Shown: positions 7,475-14,394 of the stretch, piece after piece
How the letters are laid out: each line of letters begins with the position of its first letter
Position numbering within the stretch: position 1 is the stretch's first letter
From: Bacillota bacterium
GTDB lineage: Bacteria > Bacillota > UBA4882 > UBA8346
Direction of reading: 5' to 3'
Assembly: GCA_023392595.1 (NCBI GenBank)
Contig: JAEVYU010000070.1
Coordinates: 1-18,011 of the forward strand
DNA: 18,011 bases
Made by a program: the position numbers and the translations under genes
The notes under the pieces: model-generated
What the model was told of the DNA's origin: nothing
Database searches by the model: none
What the model saw: only the letters and a program-made list of their open reading frames with translations

Positions 7475-8908
7475 ATGTGGGGTATTTCATTACTTTTTTG
7501 CGAAACAGGTGTAAATTTGTTTTTACCGATCCTGATCATCTCCGGCCTATGGGCGATAGCGCTTTTTTTGTTGATTTATGCAAAAAATCGTGCCAAAGCG
7601 AATGTTTGGTACAGCTTATTTTTGTTTACGGTCAGTCTCGGATATTTCGTTGCCATCATCAAGCACTTTTTGGTGCCGGAAATGACGGGAATTTCAGCTC
7701 AACGGCTTGATCTGGCGGGAAGATTTTTAAGCGCCTTTGGCAACCGGGCCTGTCCGTATTTCATTCTTCAGGCAGCCATCCGCTATACCGACTTTTTCAA
7801 TCCGGAAATCAAAAAGAAGTTGAATTATTGGTTGTTAGTTCCCTGCGGCGCCAGTTTCATGTTTGACTTCCTTGTGCCGCAACACGGGTTTTTGCAAGTG
7901 TATATCCCGCATAGTTCTTATTTCTGGGTTACAACGATTTGGGCGTCGGCTTATGGCCTGACGGCTCATTTTTTATTCTTCTACAATTGGTTTGTCGAAA
8001 AGTTAAAAGACCAACGGCGGTACAAACTGATCGTTTTTTTATTGAATCTCCCTACCTTGGCTACATTGTTTATCTCGTATTACGGGGTAAATTTGCGGCA
8101 GATGTGGCTTTATAACCTTTGGCCGGTCCTTTTGATGTTCTTGTTGTTCCTCGTTTTTGCCAATAAGCGGGATGGCGTGTTTGGCGTCCGGGTTACCTTT
8201 CAAAATACGCTGGAGCGGGTTTCAAGCGGGATCAGACTGATTAATCACGCCATTAAAAATGATCTGCAGGTGATCAATACTGGAGTTGATTTGATTCGGA
8301 CGAACTGCAACTTGGATGATCGCGGCTTGCATTATACCCACATTATTCATGAAAGCACCCAGCATTTATATGAAATCGTTTCGAAGATTAAGGACCAAAC
8401 CCGCCCAATTATCGTCAACCTGGAAACCCATGATTTAATGGAGCTTATCAATCAAGCATTCGTTTCCTCCGAATGGCTTTTGGAGCAAAAGCAAATCAAG
8501 GCTGTTCGCGATTTGCCGGTTCAACCGGTCTTTATCAAATGTGACGCCACCCATCTGGTCGAGGTTTTTAAAAACCTGATCCAAAATGCCGCCGAAGCAA
8601 TGAATCGTACCGGTGGCGAAATTATCTGCAATATGATTCGCGATAAACGGTATGTGCAGGTCACAATCGGGGATAATGGCTGCGGAATTGCCAATCGGGA
8701 CTTGAAATACATTTTTGAGCCCTTTTTTACGACAAAAAATTCGGTCTCCAATTTCGGAATCGGGTTAGCTTATGTGCATAATGTCATTGACAAACACGGC
8801 GGCGTTATCTCAGTTGAAAGCAGGGAAGGGATGGGAACGTTTTTTCACTTGAAATTCCCGGTGGCGGGCCTTTCCAAAAATAAATCATGGAATCCGCCAC
8901 ATAAATAA
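7475..8908 (+). CDS. Orphan membrane-bound sensor histidine kinase
   Basis: This is a 477-residue kinase with roughly seven hydrophobic N-terminal segments (about residues 10-235) and a cytoplasmic transmitter. The phospho-acceptor box is LINHAIKNDLQVI with H258. The ATPase domain has the N box FKNLIQNAAEAM (N367, N371), G1 box GDNGCGI (399-405), F box FEPFFTTK (414-421) and G2 box GIGLAY (428-433). The start is uncertain: ATG at 7475 has AGGA 4 nt upstream, and in-frame alternatives are ATG 7406 and TTG 7445. A GAGGAG at 7363-7368 has no matching in-frame start. No response regulator is adjacent, so its partner lies elsewhere. The N-terminal membrane part resembles the multi-TM sensory modules of Firmicutes kinases, but the ligand is unknown. 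It is divergently oriented from the ligase gene. Confidence 0.9.
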   Translation: MWGISLLFCETGVNLFLPILIISGLWAIALFLLIYAKNRAKANVWYSLFLFTVSLGYFVAIIKHFLVPEMTGISAQRLDLAGRFLSAFGNRACPYFILQAAIRYTDFFNPEIKKKLNYWLLVPCGASFMFDFLVPQHGFLQVYIPHSSYFWVTTIWASAYGLTAHFLFFYNWFVEKLKDQRRYKLIVFLLNLPTLATLFISYYGVNLRQMWLYNLWPVLLMFLLFLVFANKRDGVFGVRVTFQNTLERVSSGIRLINHAIKNDLQVINTGVDLIRTNCNLDDRGLHYTHIIHESTQHLYEIVSKIKDQTRPIIVNLETHDLMELINQAFVSSEWLLEQKQIKAVRDLPVQPVFIKCDATHLVEVFKNLIQNAAEAMNRTGGEIICNMIRDKRYVQVTIGDNGCGIANRDLKYIFEPFFTTKNSVSNFGIGLAYVHNVIDKHGGVISVESREGMGTFFHLKFPVAGLSKNKSWNPPHK

Positions 8909-8937
8909 TCCTTCCGGTTTGGTGAAGGGTTTATGGG

Positions 8938-9396
8938 GTAACGGAAATTATTTTTCGAAAGCATAATATGATTGTCAGATGGTGTGATAATGATTTTGAA
9001 GGATGGAAATTTCAATTCCTGATTCATGAAGGTTTTTTTGGGTGTTTAGAATCATTTTTCAAATGCATAATATGATTGTTCGAACGGGTGAGAATAATTT
9101 TTAAGTACGTAAACATCATTTTGGGTAGCGGAAAATGATATTTTGGTACGGATACATCATTTCATTGTAAAAATTTTGCAGATCTCAGAGGCGAAAATGA
9201 ATTTTCCTGTAAATATTTTGAAGATCTTTGTAAATGTTTTGAAGTTCAAGACTCGAAAATAAATTTCTCTGGAAATAGTTTGCAGATCTCGGAGTGAAAA
9301 ATTCAATCTTCTGGGATAAATTTGAAGATCGCAAAGGAAAATTTGAAGATCCTGGAAGAGAAATGATTTTTGGTGGAAAAGATTAGGAAATTTGAA
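8938..9396. repeat. Degenerate 21-bp periodic tandem array (about 22 units)
   Basis: Unit boundaries can be drawn at 8938, 8959, 8980, 9001, 9022, 9043, 9064, 9085, 9106, 9127, 9147, 9168, 9189, 9210, 9231, 9252, 9272, 9293, 9315, 9337, 9355 and 9376. The first nine steps are exactly 21 bp, and later steps are mostly 20-22 with one of 18. Units share a purine-rich start and an A/T core such as AATNATTTTT, TTTGAAGATC or TTTGCAGATC. Longer copies recur: GCATAATATGATTGT at 8961 and 9065, TTTGCAGATCTC at 9175 and 9279, TTTGAAGATC at 9217, 9321 and 9342. Twenty-one base pairs is about two helical turns, so the A/T tracts are phased and curvature is predicted. No CRISPR-like repeat/spacer pattern is present. 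Function unknown. Confidence 0.75.
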
Positions 9397-9397
9397 A

Positions 9398-9467
9398 TCC
9401 ACATTGCGGATTTCTGGGAATAATCATTCATTATTCCCTTGAGAGTATGGAGATTGGGGAATGTGGA
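9398..9467. repeat. Nested palindrome at the end of the 21-bp array
   Basis: An inner perfect 9-bp inverted repeat, GGGAATAAT (9416-9424) / ATTATTCCC (9430-9438), has a 5-nt loop. It sits inside an outer perfect 8-bp inverted repeat, TCCACATT (9398-9405) / AATGTGGA (9460-9467). No T-run follows on either strand, so it is not an intrinsic terminator. It could be an operator, a structured RNA or a repeat-element end. Confidence 0.55.
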
Positions 9468-9532
9468 CTTATCTTGGCTTGAGAAAATGGCCGCATGGTA
9501 GAGCCGGGGAATTCATCAATTGAAATGGAAAC

Positions 9533-9558
9533 AAAAAAGGCTGATTGCTTAATCAGCC
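9533..9558 (-). terminator. Intrinsic terminator of the tRNA-Leu transcript
   Basis: Read on the minus strand, a perfect 8-bp stem GGCTGATT / AATCAGCC (arms 9558-9551 and 9546-9539) with a 4-nt loop is followed directly by six Ts (9538-9533). It lies 16 nt after the tRNA CCA end. Confidence 0.9.
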
Positions 9559-9574
9559 AAAACATTGTTGTTAT

Positions 9575-9660
9575 TGGTGCCGAAGGTGGGATTTGAACCC
9601 ACACGCTTTTAAGGGCGGCGGATTTTGAGTCCGCTGCGTCTGCCGTTCCGCCACTTCGGC
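9575..9660 (-). tRNA. tRNA-Leu (anticodon CAA)
   Basis: On the minus strand the acceptor arm starts GCCGAAG (9660-9654) and pairs with CTTCGGC, followed by A73 and an encoded CCA (9577-9575). The anticodon stem GCGGA/TCCGC encloses the loop CTCAAAA, giving anticodon CAA, which reads UUG. A long variable arm (around CGCCCTTAAAAGCG) marks a class II tRNA, consistent with Leu. The T arm contains GGTTCAAATCC. It is a single-gene unit with its own promoter and terminator. Confidence 0.96.
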
Positions 9661-9700
9661 TAAGGGTTCCGCGCGTACGCGGTGAATCAAACGCAAAACT

Positions 9701-9729
9701 ATATTATCATATGCTACAGCCATTTTCAA
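9701..9729 (-). promoter_or_regulatory. Probable promoter of tRNA-Leu
   Basis: On the minus strand TTGAAA (9729-9724) and TAATAT (9706-9701) are separated by 17 nt. The -10 lies 40 nt before the tRNA 5' end, leaving a leader of about 30 nt for RNase P removal. It fits between the stop of the yigZ-like gene and the tRNA. Confidence 0.6.
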
Positions 9730-9756
9730 GAGGATATTTTTTCCGGGGACCCAAAA

Positions 9757-10374
9757 TTAAGATTCCTTGACCTCCGATAGAATCCGGATAAATGGCAAGG
9801 ATGTAGACAATTCCTGAAGAAGATTCCGTTTTTCCTCGGGAATCTGAAACCGGGTCACGACAGTGGCTGCAAAAGAACTTTCAAGCGCCACCGCCCCGAT
9901 TTGACGGAACTGGTAAAGAATTTGATCATGTTCCGGATAATTGTATTCCAGGACCACTTGGAACTGGGGAATTTTTAAGAAGCTGCCGGCCTGCTCCAAC
10001 ACAAGGGAGGCTGTTGCGGCATAGGCTTCGATCAAACCCCGCACGCCCAACTTTTTGCCGCCAAAATAGCGGGTTACCACGACGACGACATTCGTTAAGC
10101 CGAGCCGCTGGATTGAGCCGAGAATCGGTTTTCCGGCGGTCCCGCTCGGTTCGCCGTGATCGTGCCAATATTCCAAGGGAAATTCAGCGGCGCCAATCCG
10201 GTACGCATAACAATTATGCGACGCCTGGGCGTGCGCGGCGCGGATTTGGGCGACAAAGGCCTTGGCCGCGTTTTCGTCCGCCGCCGTTTCGCAATGGCCG
10301 ATAAACCGGGAACGTTCAATGGTCATTTCCGCAGTAGCCGGATTATGGATCGTTAAAAAAGATTGTCCGCTCAT
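9757..10374 (-). CDS. yigZ: YigZ/IMPACT (UPF0029) family protein
   Basis: This is a 205-residue cytoplasmic protein of the YigZ/IMPACT family. The N-terminal domain carries the conserved stretch HNCYAYRIG, DHGEPSGTAGKPIL and VTRYFGGKKLGVRGL. A smaller C-terminal domain follows (QVVLEYNYPEHDQILYQF onward). In eukaryotes the related IMPACT protein modulates Gcn2; the bacterial role is unsettled, with possible ribosome or RNA binding. I start at the ATG at 10374 (MSGQSFLTI) because it lies 5 nt after the stop of the upstream gene, which indicates translational coupling; an upstream start at 10437 would overlap that gene. No strong ribosome binding site is seen, again suggesting coupling. It is the last gene of a three-gene minus-strand operon. 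Confidence 0.92.
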   Translation of the reverse strand: MSGQSFLTIHNPATAEMTIERSRFIGHCETAADENAAKAFVAQIRAAHAQASHNCYAYRIGAAEFPLEYWHDHGEPSGTAGKPILGSIQRLGLTNVVVVVTRYFGGKKLGVRGLIEAYAATASLVLEQAGSFLKIPQFQVVLEYNYPEHDQILYQFRQIGAVALESSFAATVVTRFQIPEEKRNLLQELSTSLPFIRILSEVKES

Positions 10375-10379
10375 CGCTA

Positions 10380-10823
10380 TTACCGAATTTCTACGGTAAC
10401 CGGCTCGGATGAAAAGGTTTTGTCCATGGTAATCCAAGATCCGGTCAGTTGATAGCGCCCTGCCTGGAGGTGCTGCCGGGTGATTGACGGATTGAATACC
10501 GTCAGATAGACAAGGGGTTTTTCCGGCGTTAGCGTGATCGTTCGCAAAGATTGGGCGAACATTTTACCTGCCGACCATTTCCAGGCGGTTTGCTCCCCGG
10601 CGGCAAGAACAAAATCAAACTCCTTGCTGCTGGAGAAGGTGATTTTTTCCGGTTGATCCCCTTGATTGAAGACGACCAGGGACATGGCAAGCGGTTCGCC
10701 GGCTTGGTAGATGGTTTTATCCGTGGTAAGCGTCAAGGAAACATGGTCTTCCATTTTGGCTCCCCCCCAACCGCAACCGGTGAGAAATAAAAAGAGTAAG
10801 CTGAATATCCATATTTTTTTCAT
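10380..10823 (-). CDS. BsuPI-domain lipoprotein (putative proteinase inhibitor)
   Basis: This 147-residue protein begins with a lipoprotein signal (MKKIWIFSLLFLFLTGC; lipobox LTGC, Cys17). The rest matches the BsuPI family, named for the intracellular proteinase inhibitor of Bacillus subtilis: ITFSSSKEFDFVL, then WKWSAGKMFAQSLRTITL. The aromatic W-x-W-S-x-G-x-M-F-x-Q block is the family hallmark. The fold is expected to be an Ig-like beta sandwich. GGAG precedes the ATG. The gene starts 26 nt after the stop of a subtilase gene, so the two are almost certainly co-transcribed. BsuPI inhibits a subtilisin-like protease, so an inhibitor or modulator role toward the neighbouring S8 enzyme is a reasonable inference. 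Many BsuPI-domain proteins have no tested activity. Confidence 0.85.
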   Translation of the reverse strand: MKKIWIFSLLFLFLTGCGWGGAKMEDHVSLTLTTDKTIYQAGEPLAMSLVVFNQGDQPEKITFSSSKEFDFVLAAGEQTAWKWSAGKMFAQSLRTITLTPEKPLVYLTVFNPSITRQHLQAGRYQLTGSWITMDKTFSSEPVTVEIR

Positions 10824-10849
10824 AGCGCTCCTCTCCTTTTACATTATTA

Positions 10850-12502
10850 TTATTGAAACCCGTCAATAATAAAACTACTTAGCGATTTTGGCGTAGTAAT
10901 CGAGACTGGGCTCAACGTTAAATCTTGCGTAACCGTGGTTCCGGCGGCGCTATTTACGGGGGCACGGGCGAACATATCGCCGGAACTGACTCTGGCGTCT
11001 CCGTCAATATCGATGAAGCCACAGGCATACACCTGTCCAATGGGAATGTTCGAAATCGTGAAGACGCCGCCCGCTCCGGGAGTTGTCATATTCCCGGTCG
11101 TGCCGTCCGCTAAAGCGTAGAATACTTTCGCAGCGGCTCTTCCCAGAATCTGATAAGCATCCGGCAACCCATAACCGTATTGGTTGGTGCGACTGGCGCT
11201 CCCGTTTTTTAAACGCTCCCGGATTTCCGTAGGGCTGGTAATCCCCCTGGCATAAAGCAAAGCCGCCAATCCCGCAATGTGGGGGCAGGCCATTGAGGTT
11301 CCGGCCATACCCGCGTAAATATTATTGTTAGCGCTTAAGCTTTTATCATATGTGGTGCTAAATACATACGATGACGAATCATCGCCGCCCGGGGCGCATA
11401 CCCAGACTTCAGAACCGTAATTTGAATAGGAGGCGATGATACCGTGGGAGTCAACGGCCGATACGGCAATCACTCCCGGATAGTTGGCGGGGAAATCTAC
11501 ATCGTGACGCTCATTCCCCGCAGCGGCCACCACGGTGACATTATGGTTTAAAGCATACTGCAATGCGTTTTTAAAAGTTTGCGAGGCCGCAGCGGCTGTT
11601 TCCGCGGCGCCCATGCTGAGGTTGATGATATCGGCCCCGTGTTGGACAGCCCAGCGGATGCCGCTGCTAATAACATAGTCTGAGCCGCTGCCGTCATTCC
11701 CCAAAACCCGGACCGGCATGATTTTGACATTCCAGGCGACACCGGCCACACCGAGATTGTTATTGGTAACGGCGCTGATAATTCCCGCTACATGGGTTCC
11801 ATGGCTATATCGATTATTATTGTTCATAAATTGATTGTCCGAAGGAGTGGAATCATTATCGACAAAGTCATACCCGCTAACCAGATTGGCGGCAATATCG
11901 GGATGATCAAGGGAAACACCGGTATCGATGACTGCGACAATAATGCCGGTGCCGTTTCCTTTTTGGATCTTCCAGGCCTTTGGCAGGTTTAACAGGCCGT
12001 AATTCCAGGTTTGCTGGGTTGCATAATCGGGATCATTCGGTGTGACGGATGCATCGAGCGCGTGGTATATCTGGCTCGTCTCAACATATTCAATGTTCGA
12101 ATCCTTCGCGAACCCGGATTGGTTCAGCGACTCTGATTCGTCTTGAATCACATAGGTGTTGTCCGTTCCGTATAGTTTCCTTTTAAGCAATCCGCCATAT
12201 GAATGAACAAGTTGACGGATTGCTTCTTCCGACAGATTGGCATGAAATTTGACGATTTTTTCATTGGAAACGGATGCCCGGCTCATCGCGGCCTTTTGAA
12301 GCGGCGCTTTTGGAAATGATGGAAGAGGGGAGCGGGAAATATTTATTTTTGACGATGAACTTGATGCAGTGGCAAGCGACAGTGTCCCGCTGACCGTCCC
12401 GGTCGTCGCCGTCGCATAACTCCCTCCGGTCGAGGATCCTCCGCCGCAACCGGCCAGAATTGTCAAAGCCAATAAAAAAATTAAAGAATATTTCACCTGC
12501 AA
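10850..12502 (-). CDS. Lipoprotein subtilisin-like serine protease (peptidase S8)
   Basis: This 550-residue exported serine endopeptidase has a lipoprotein signal with lipobox LAGC (Cys19), then a low-complexity Ser/Ala/Thr linker. An inhibitor_I9-like prodomain spans about residues 80-150. The catalytic domain (about 160-455) has D193 in VAVIDTGVSLDHPD, H234 in HGTHVAG, oxyanion N330 in VVAAAGNE and S403 in GTSMACPHIAG, so the triad is intact. A C-terminal region of about 90 residues (ADGTTGN...FIDIDGDARVSSGD) resembles beta-sandwich/regulatory-like domains with a possible Ca-binding loop. The start is probably TTG at 12502, with GGGAGG 9 nt upstream; a GTG at 12496 is possible. It is the first gene of an operon with a BsuPI-domain lipoprotein and YigZ. 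The substrate is unknown. Confidence 0.94.
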   Translation of the reverse strand: MQVKYSLIFLLALTILAGCGGGSSTGGSYATATTGTVSGTLSLATASSSSSKINISRSPLPSFPKAPLQKAAMSRASVSNEKIVKFHANLSEEAIRQLVHSYGGLLKRKLYGTDNTYVIQDESESLNQSGFAKDSNIEYVETSQIYHALDASVTPNDPDYATQQTWNYGLLNLPKAWKIQKGNGTGIIVAVIDTGVSLDHPDIAANLVSGYDFVDNDSTPSDNQFMNNNNRYSHGTHVAGIISAVTNNNLGVAGVAWNVKIMPVRVLGNDGSGSDYVISSGIRWAVQHGADIINLSMGAAETAAAASQTFKNALQYALNHNVTVVAAAGNERHDVDFPANYPGVIAVSAVDSHGIIASYSNYGSEVWVCAPGGDDSSSYVFSTTYDKSLSANNNIYAGMAGTSMACPHIAGLAALLYARGITSPTEIRERLKNGSASRTNQYGYGLPDAYQILGRAAAKVFYALADGTTGNMTTPGAGGVFTISNIPIGQVYACGFIDIDGDARVSSGDMFARAPVNSAAGTTVTQDLTLSPVSITTPKSLSSFIIDGFQ

Positions 12503-12931
12503 CTCTTCTTTCCTCCCTGGAAATAGAGTTCTTGAGAGAAAAAAACCCTAAAAGAATACTTGACGATCAGGAATTTTGGGTTGAATTGCAATATCGATGA
12601 TGATAACATTTCATTCTTTGAATCAGCTTGGTAACAGTTCGGTGAAAATTTGCATCTCATTTGATTGATAACTCAAAAATTCCCGCTGGATTTGAAAAAT
12701 CCTGCTTTCAATGATCACTCCGGTGGTTTAATATATCAAATAGCCCAATCGCAGACCAAAGAAAACGTATGTTTTTTCTCCGTTAAAGACAGCTATCTTT
12801 AACGGCCGAGTAATAGTTGTCGCTAAATCATAAAACCCCGACAGGAAATAACTTATCAATGTTGAATATTAAACAGCCGAACATATTTCCACGGCAATCC
12901 AGGAATCATAATTTCGAGAGGGGCGTTTGTT
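12503..12931. other. 429-bp divergent intergenic region between the protease operon and the flavoprotein gene
   Basis: No gene is seen here. The region should hold promoters for both directions but I cannot place them confidently. A perfect 9-bp inverted repeat, CCGTTAAAG (12780-12788) / CTTTAACGG (12797-12805), with an 8-nt spacer and no T-run, could be an operator or leader hairpin. Between about 12552 and 12745, short motifs such as TGAT/TGAA recur at roughly 20-22 bp, faintly resembling the 21-bp array at 8938-9396, but the match is weak. Confidence 0.4.
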
Positions 12932-14320
12932 TTGACCCAAAATTACGATGTCATCATCGTCGGCGGCGGGCCGGCAGGAATATTTGCCGCGCTTGAACTG
13001 ATTAAGCAGCATCCCCAATCCAAAATATTAATTTTGGAAAAAGGAAGAAATATGGCGGAACGGAATTGTCCCGCCAAGGAGAGACGGATTTCCTGCGTCA
13101 AATGTGCGCCGTGTTCCGTGGACTGCGGTTGGGGCGGCGCGGGGGCCTTCAGCGACGGCAAACTGACCTTATCGACCGAAGTCGGCGGTTTTTTGGATGA
13201 ATATATCACCAAGGAAAAATTGCATAAATTAATCCGGGAGATTGATGATATTTATCTCAAATTCGGAGCGCCGGGCGAGGTGTATGGCACGGATGAGGAA
13301 GCCGTCGCCCAGATCGAAAAACGGGCGGTCCTCGCGGACCTGCGCCTGATTCCTTCCCGGATCCGGCATTTGGGCACCGGCCGGTCCCAATTGGTACTTC
13401 AGGCGATGCAGGACCACTTGTTGGAACGGGGTGTAACGATCGAGCACGGCGTGGAGGTCAGTTCCATTATTACCAAGGATGGAACGGCCATTGGCGTCAA
13501 CACCAAGAAAGGCGCAGAATACTTCGGAACGCAGATTATCGTCGGGCCGGGGCGGGAAGGGTCTGATTGGCTGGCCAAAGAGGCAAAAAGGCTGGGCCTG
13601 GAGTCGGCGGTTAATCCCGTCGATATCGGGGTCCGCGTCGAACTGCCGGCAGAGGTGTTGGAAGAGCTCACTGCAGTAATTTTTGAGACCAAGTTCATAT
13701 ATTACTCAAGGACTTTTGAGGATCGGGTCCGGACCTTCTGTATGTGTCCCCATGGCGAAGTAGTCATGGAAAATCAGGAAGGGCTGGTCACTGTCAACGG
13801 TCACAGTCATGCCGATCGTAAAACCGCCAATACCAATTTTGCGCTCCTGGTGAGCAAAACCTTTACCCAGCCCTTTAAGGAGCCAATTTCCTACGGCAGA
13901 TATATCGGCGGGTTGGCTAACCTGTTGGGCGGCGGGGTTATGGTGCAACGGCTGGGGGATTTGCAAAGCGGCCGGCGCACCACCAAGGAACGTTTGTTGA
14001 AAGGTTTGGTGAAGCCGACCTTAGAGGAGGCGACTCCCGGGGATTTGAGCCTGGTTCTGCCATACCGGCATCTACTGGCGCTGCTGGAGATGTTAAAAGC
14101 ATTGGATTCGATTGCTCCGGGGGTTAACTCCCGTAATACCCTTTTATATGGAGTGGAGGTTAAGTTTTATTCCTCCCGCTTGAGTTTAAACAGCAACCTG
14201 GAATCCCAAATTCGTAATCTGTATGCGGTCGGCGACGGCGCCGGCGTGACCCGAGGATTAATGCAAGCCTCTATTTCCGGCGTCATCGCGGCGAGAGATA
14301 TTGCGAAGAAGATCAAATAA
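12932..14320 (+). CDS. FAD-dependent oxidoreductase (COG2509-type dehydrogenase)
   Basis: This is a 462-residue flavoprotein. The N-terminal dinucleotide-binding motif is VIIVGGGPAGIFAALEL (G11, G13, G16) followed by ILILEKG. A cysteine cluster, C46, C55, C58, C61 and C65, precedes the conserved GWGGAGAFSDGKL. LYAVGDGAGVTRGLMQASISG near the C-terminus is the second FAD-binding motif. This arrangement is characteristic of the uncharacterised 'FAD-dependent dehydrogenase' family COG2509. The cysteines might bind a metal or Fe-S centre; that is inference. The start is TTG at 12932 with GAGAGGGG 8 nt upstream. The rRNA methyltransferase follows 74 bp downstream. Substrate and physiological role are unknown. 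Confidence 0.88.
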   Translation: MTQNYDVIIVGGGPAGIFAALELIKQHPQSKILILEKGRNMAERNCPAKERRISCVKCAPCSVDCGWGGAGAFSDGKLTLSTEVGGFLDEYITKEKLHKLIREIDDIYLKFGAPGEVYGTDEEAVAQIEKRAVLADLRLIPSRIRHLGTGRSQLVLQAMQDHLLERGVTIEHGVEVSSIITKDGTAIGVNTKKGAEYFGTQIIVGPGREGSDWLAKEAKRLGLESAVNPVDIGVRVELPAEVLEELTAVIFETKFIYYSRTFEDRVRTFCMCPHGEVVMENQEGLVTVNGHSHADRKTANTNFALLVSKTFTQPFKEPISYGRYIGGLANLLGGGVMVQRLGDLQSGRRTTKERLLKGLVKPTLEEATPGDLSLVLPYRHLLALLEMLKALDSIAPGVNSRNTLLYGVEVKFYSSRLSLNSNLESQIRNLYAVGDGAGVTRGLMQASISGVIAARDIAKKIK

Positions 14321-14394
14321 TTGCGGATCGCGGTTTTTGAATCCGCCACTTACAATCTGTAATCCACAACTTCGAAATAATATGTGAGGGTGCC

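Noticed and set aside
7369..7710. Open frame overlapping the start of the histidine kinase in another frame
   Set aside because: The GAGGAG abuts the ATG with no spacing, and the product has no recognisable features, whereas the kinase frame gives membrane segments.
8910..8928. Terminator of the histidine kinase gene (CCTTC/GAAGG)
   Set aside because: The stem has only five pairs and no T-run follows.
8938..9396. CRISPR array
   Set aside because: There is no conserved repeat alternating with unique spacers, the period is too short and no cas genes are present.
9157..9402. An 81-codon minus-strand open frame over the 21-bp array, with recurring DLQI- and IFKIF-like segments
   Set aside because: The peptide repetition follows from a 21-bp (seven-codon) period. 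The unit lengths of 18, 20 and 22 bp are not preserved for any one frame, and there is no ribosome binding site.
10014..10356. Open frames on the plus strand opposite the yigZ-like gene
   Set aside because: They are Arg/Pro-rich antisense shadows of a well-supported gene.
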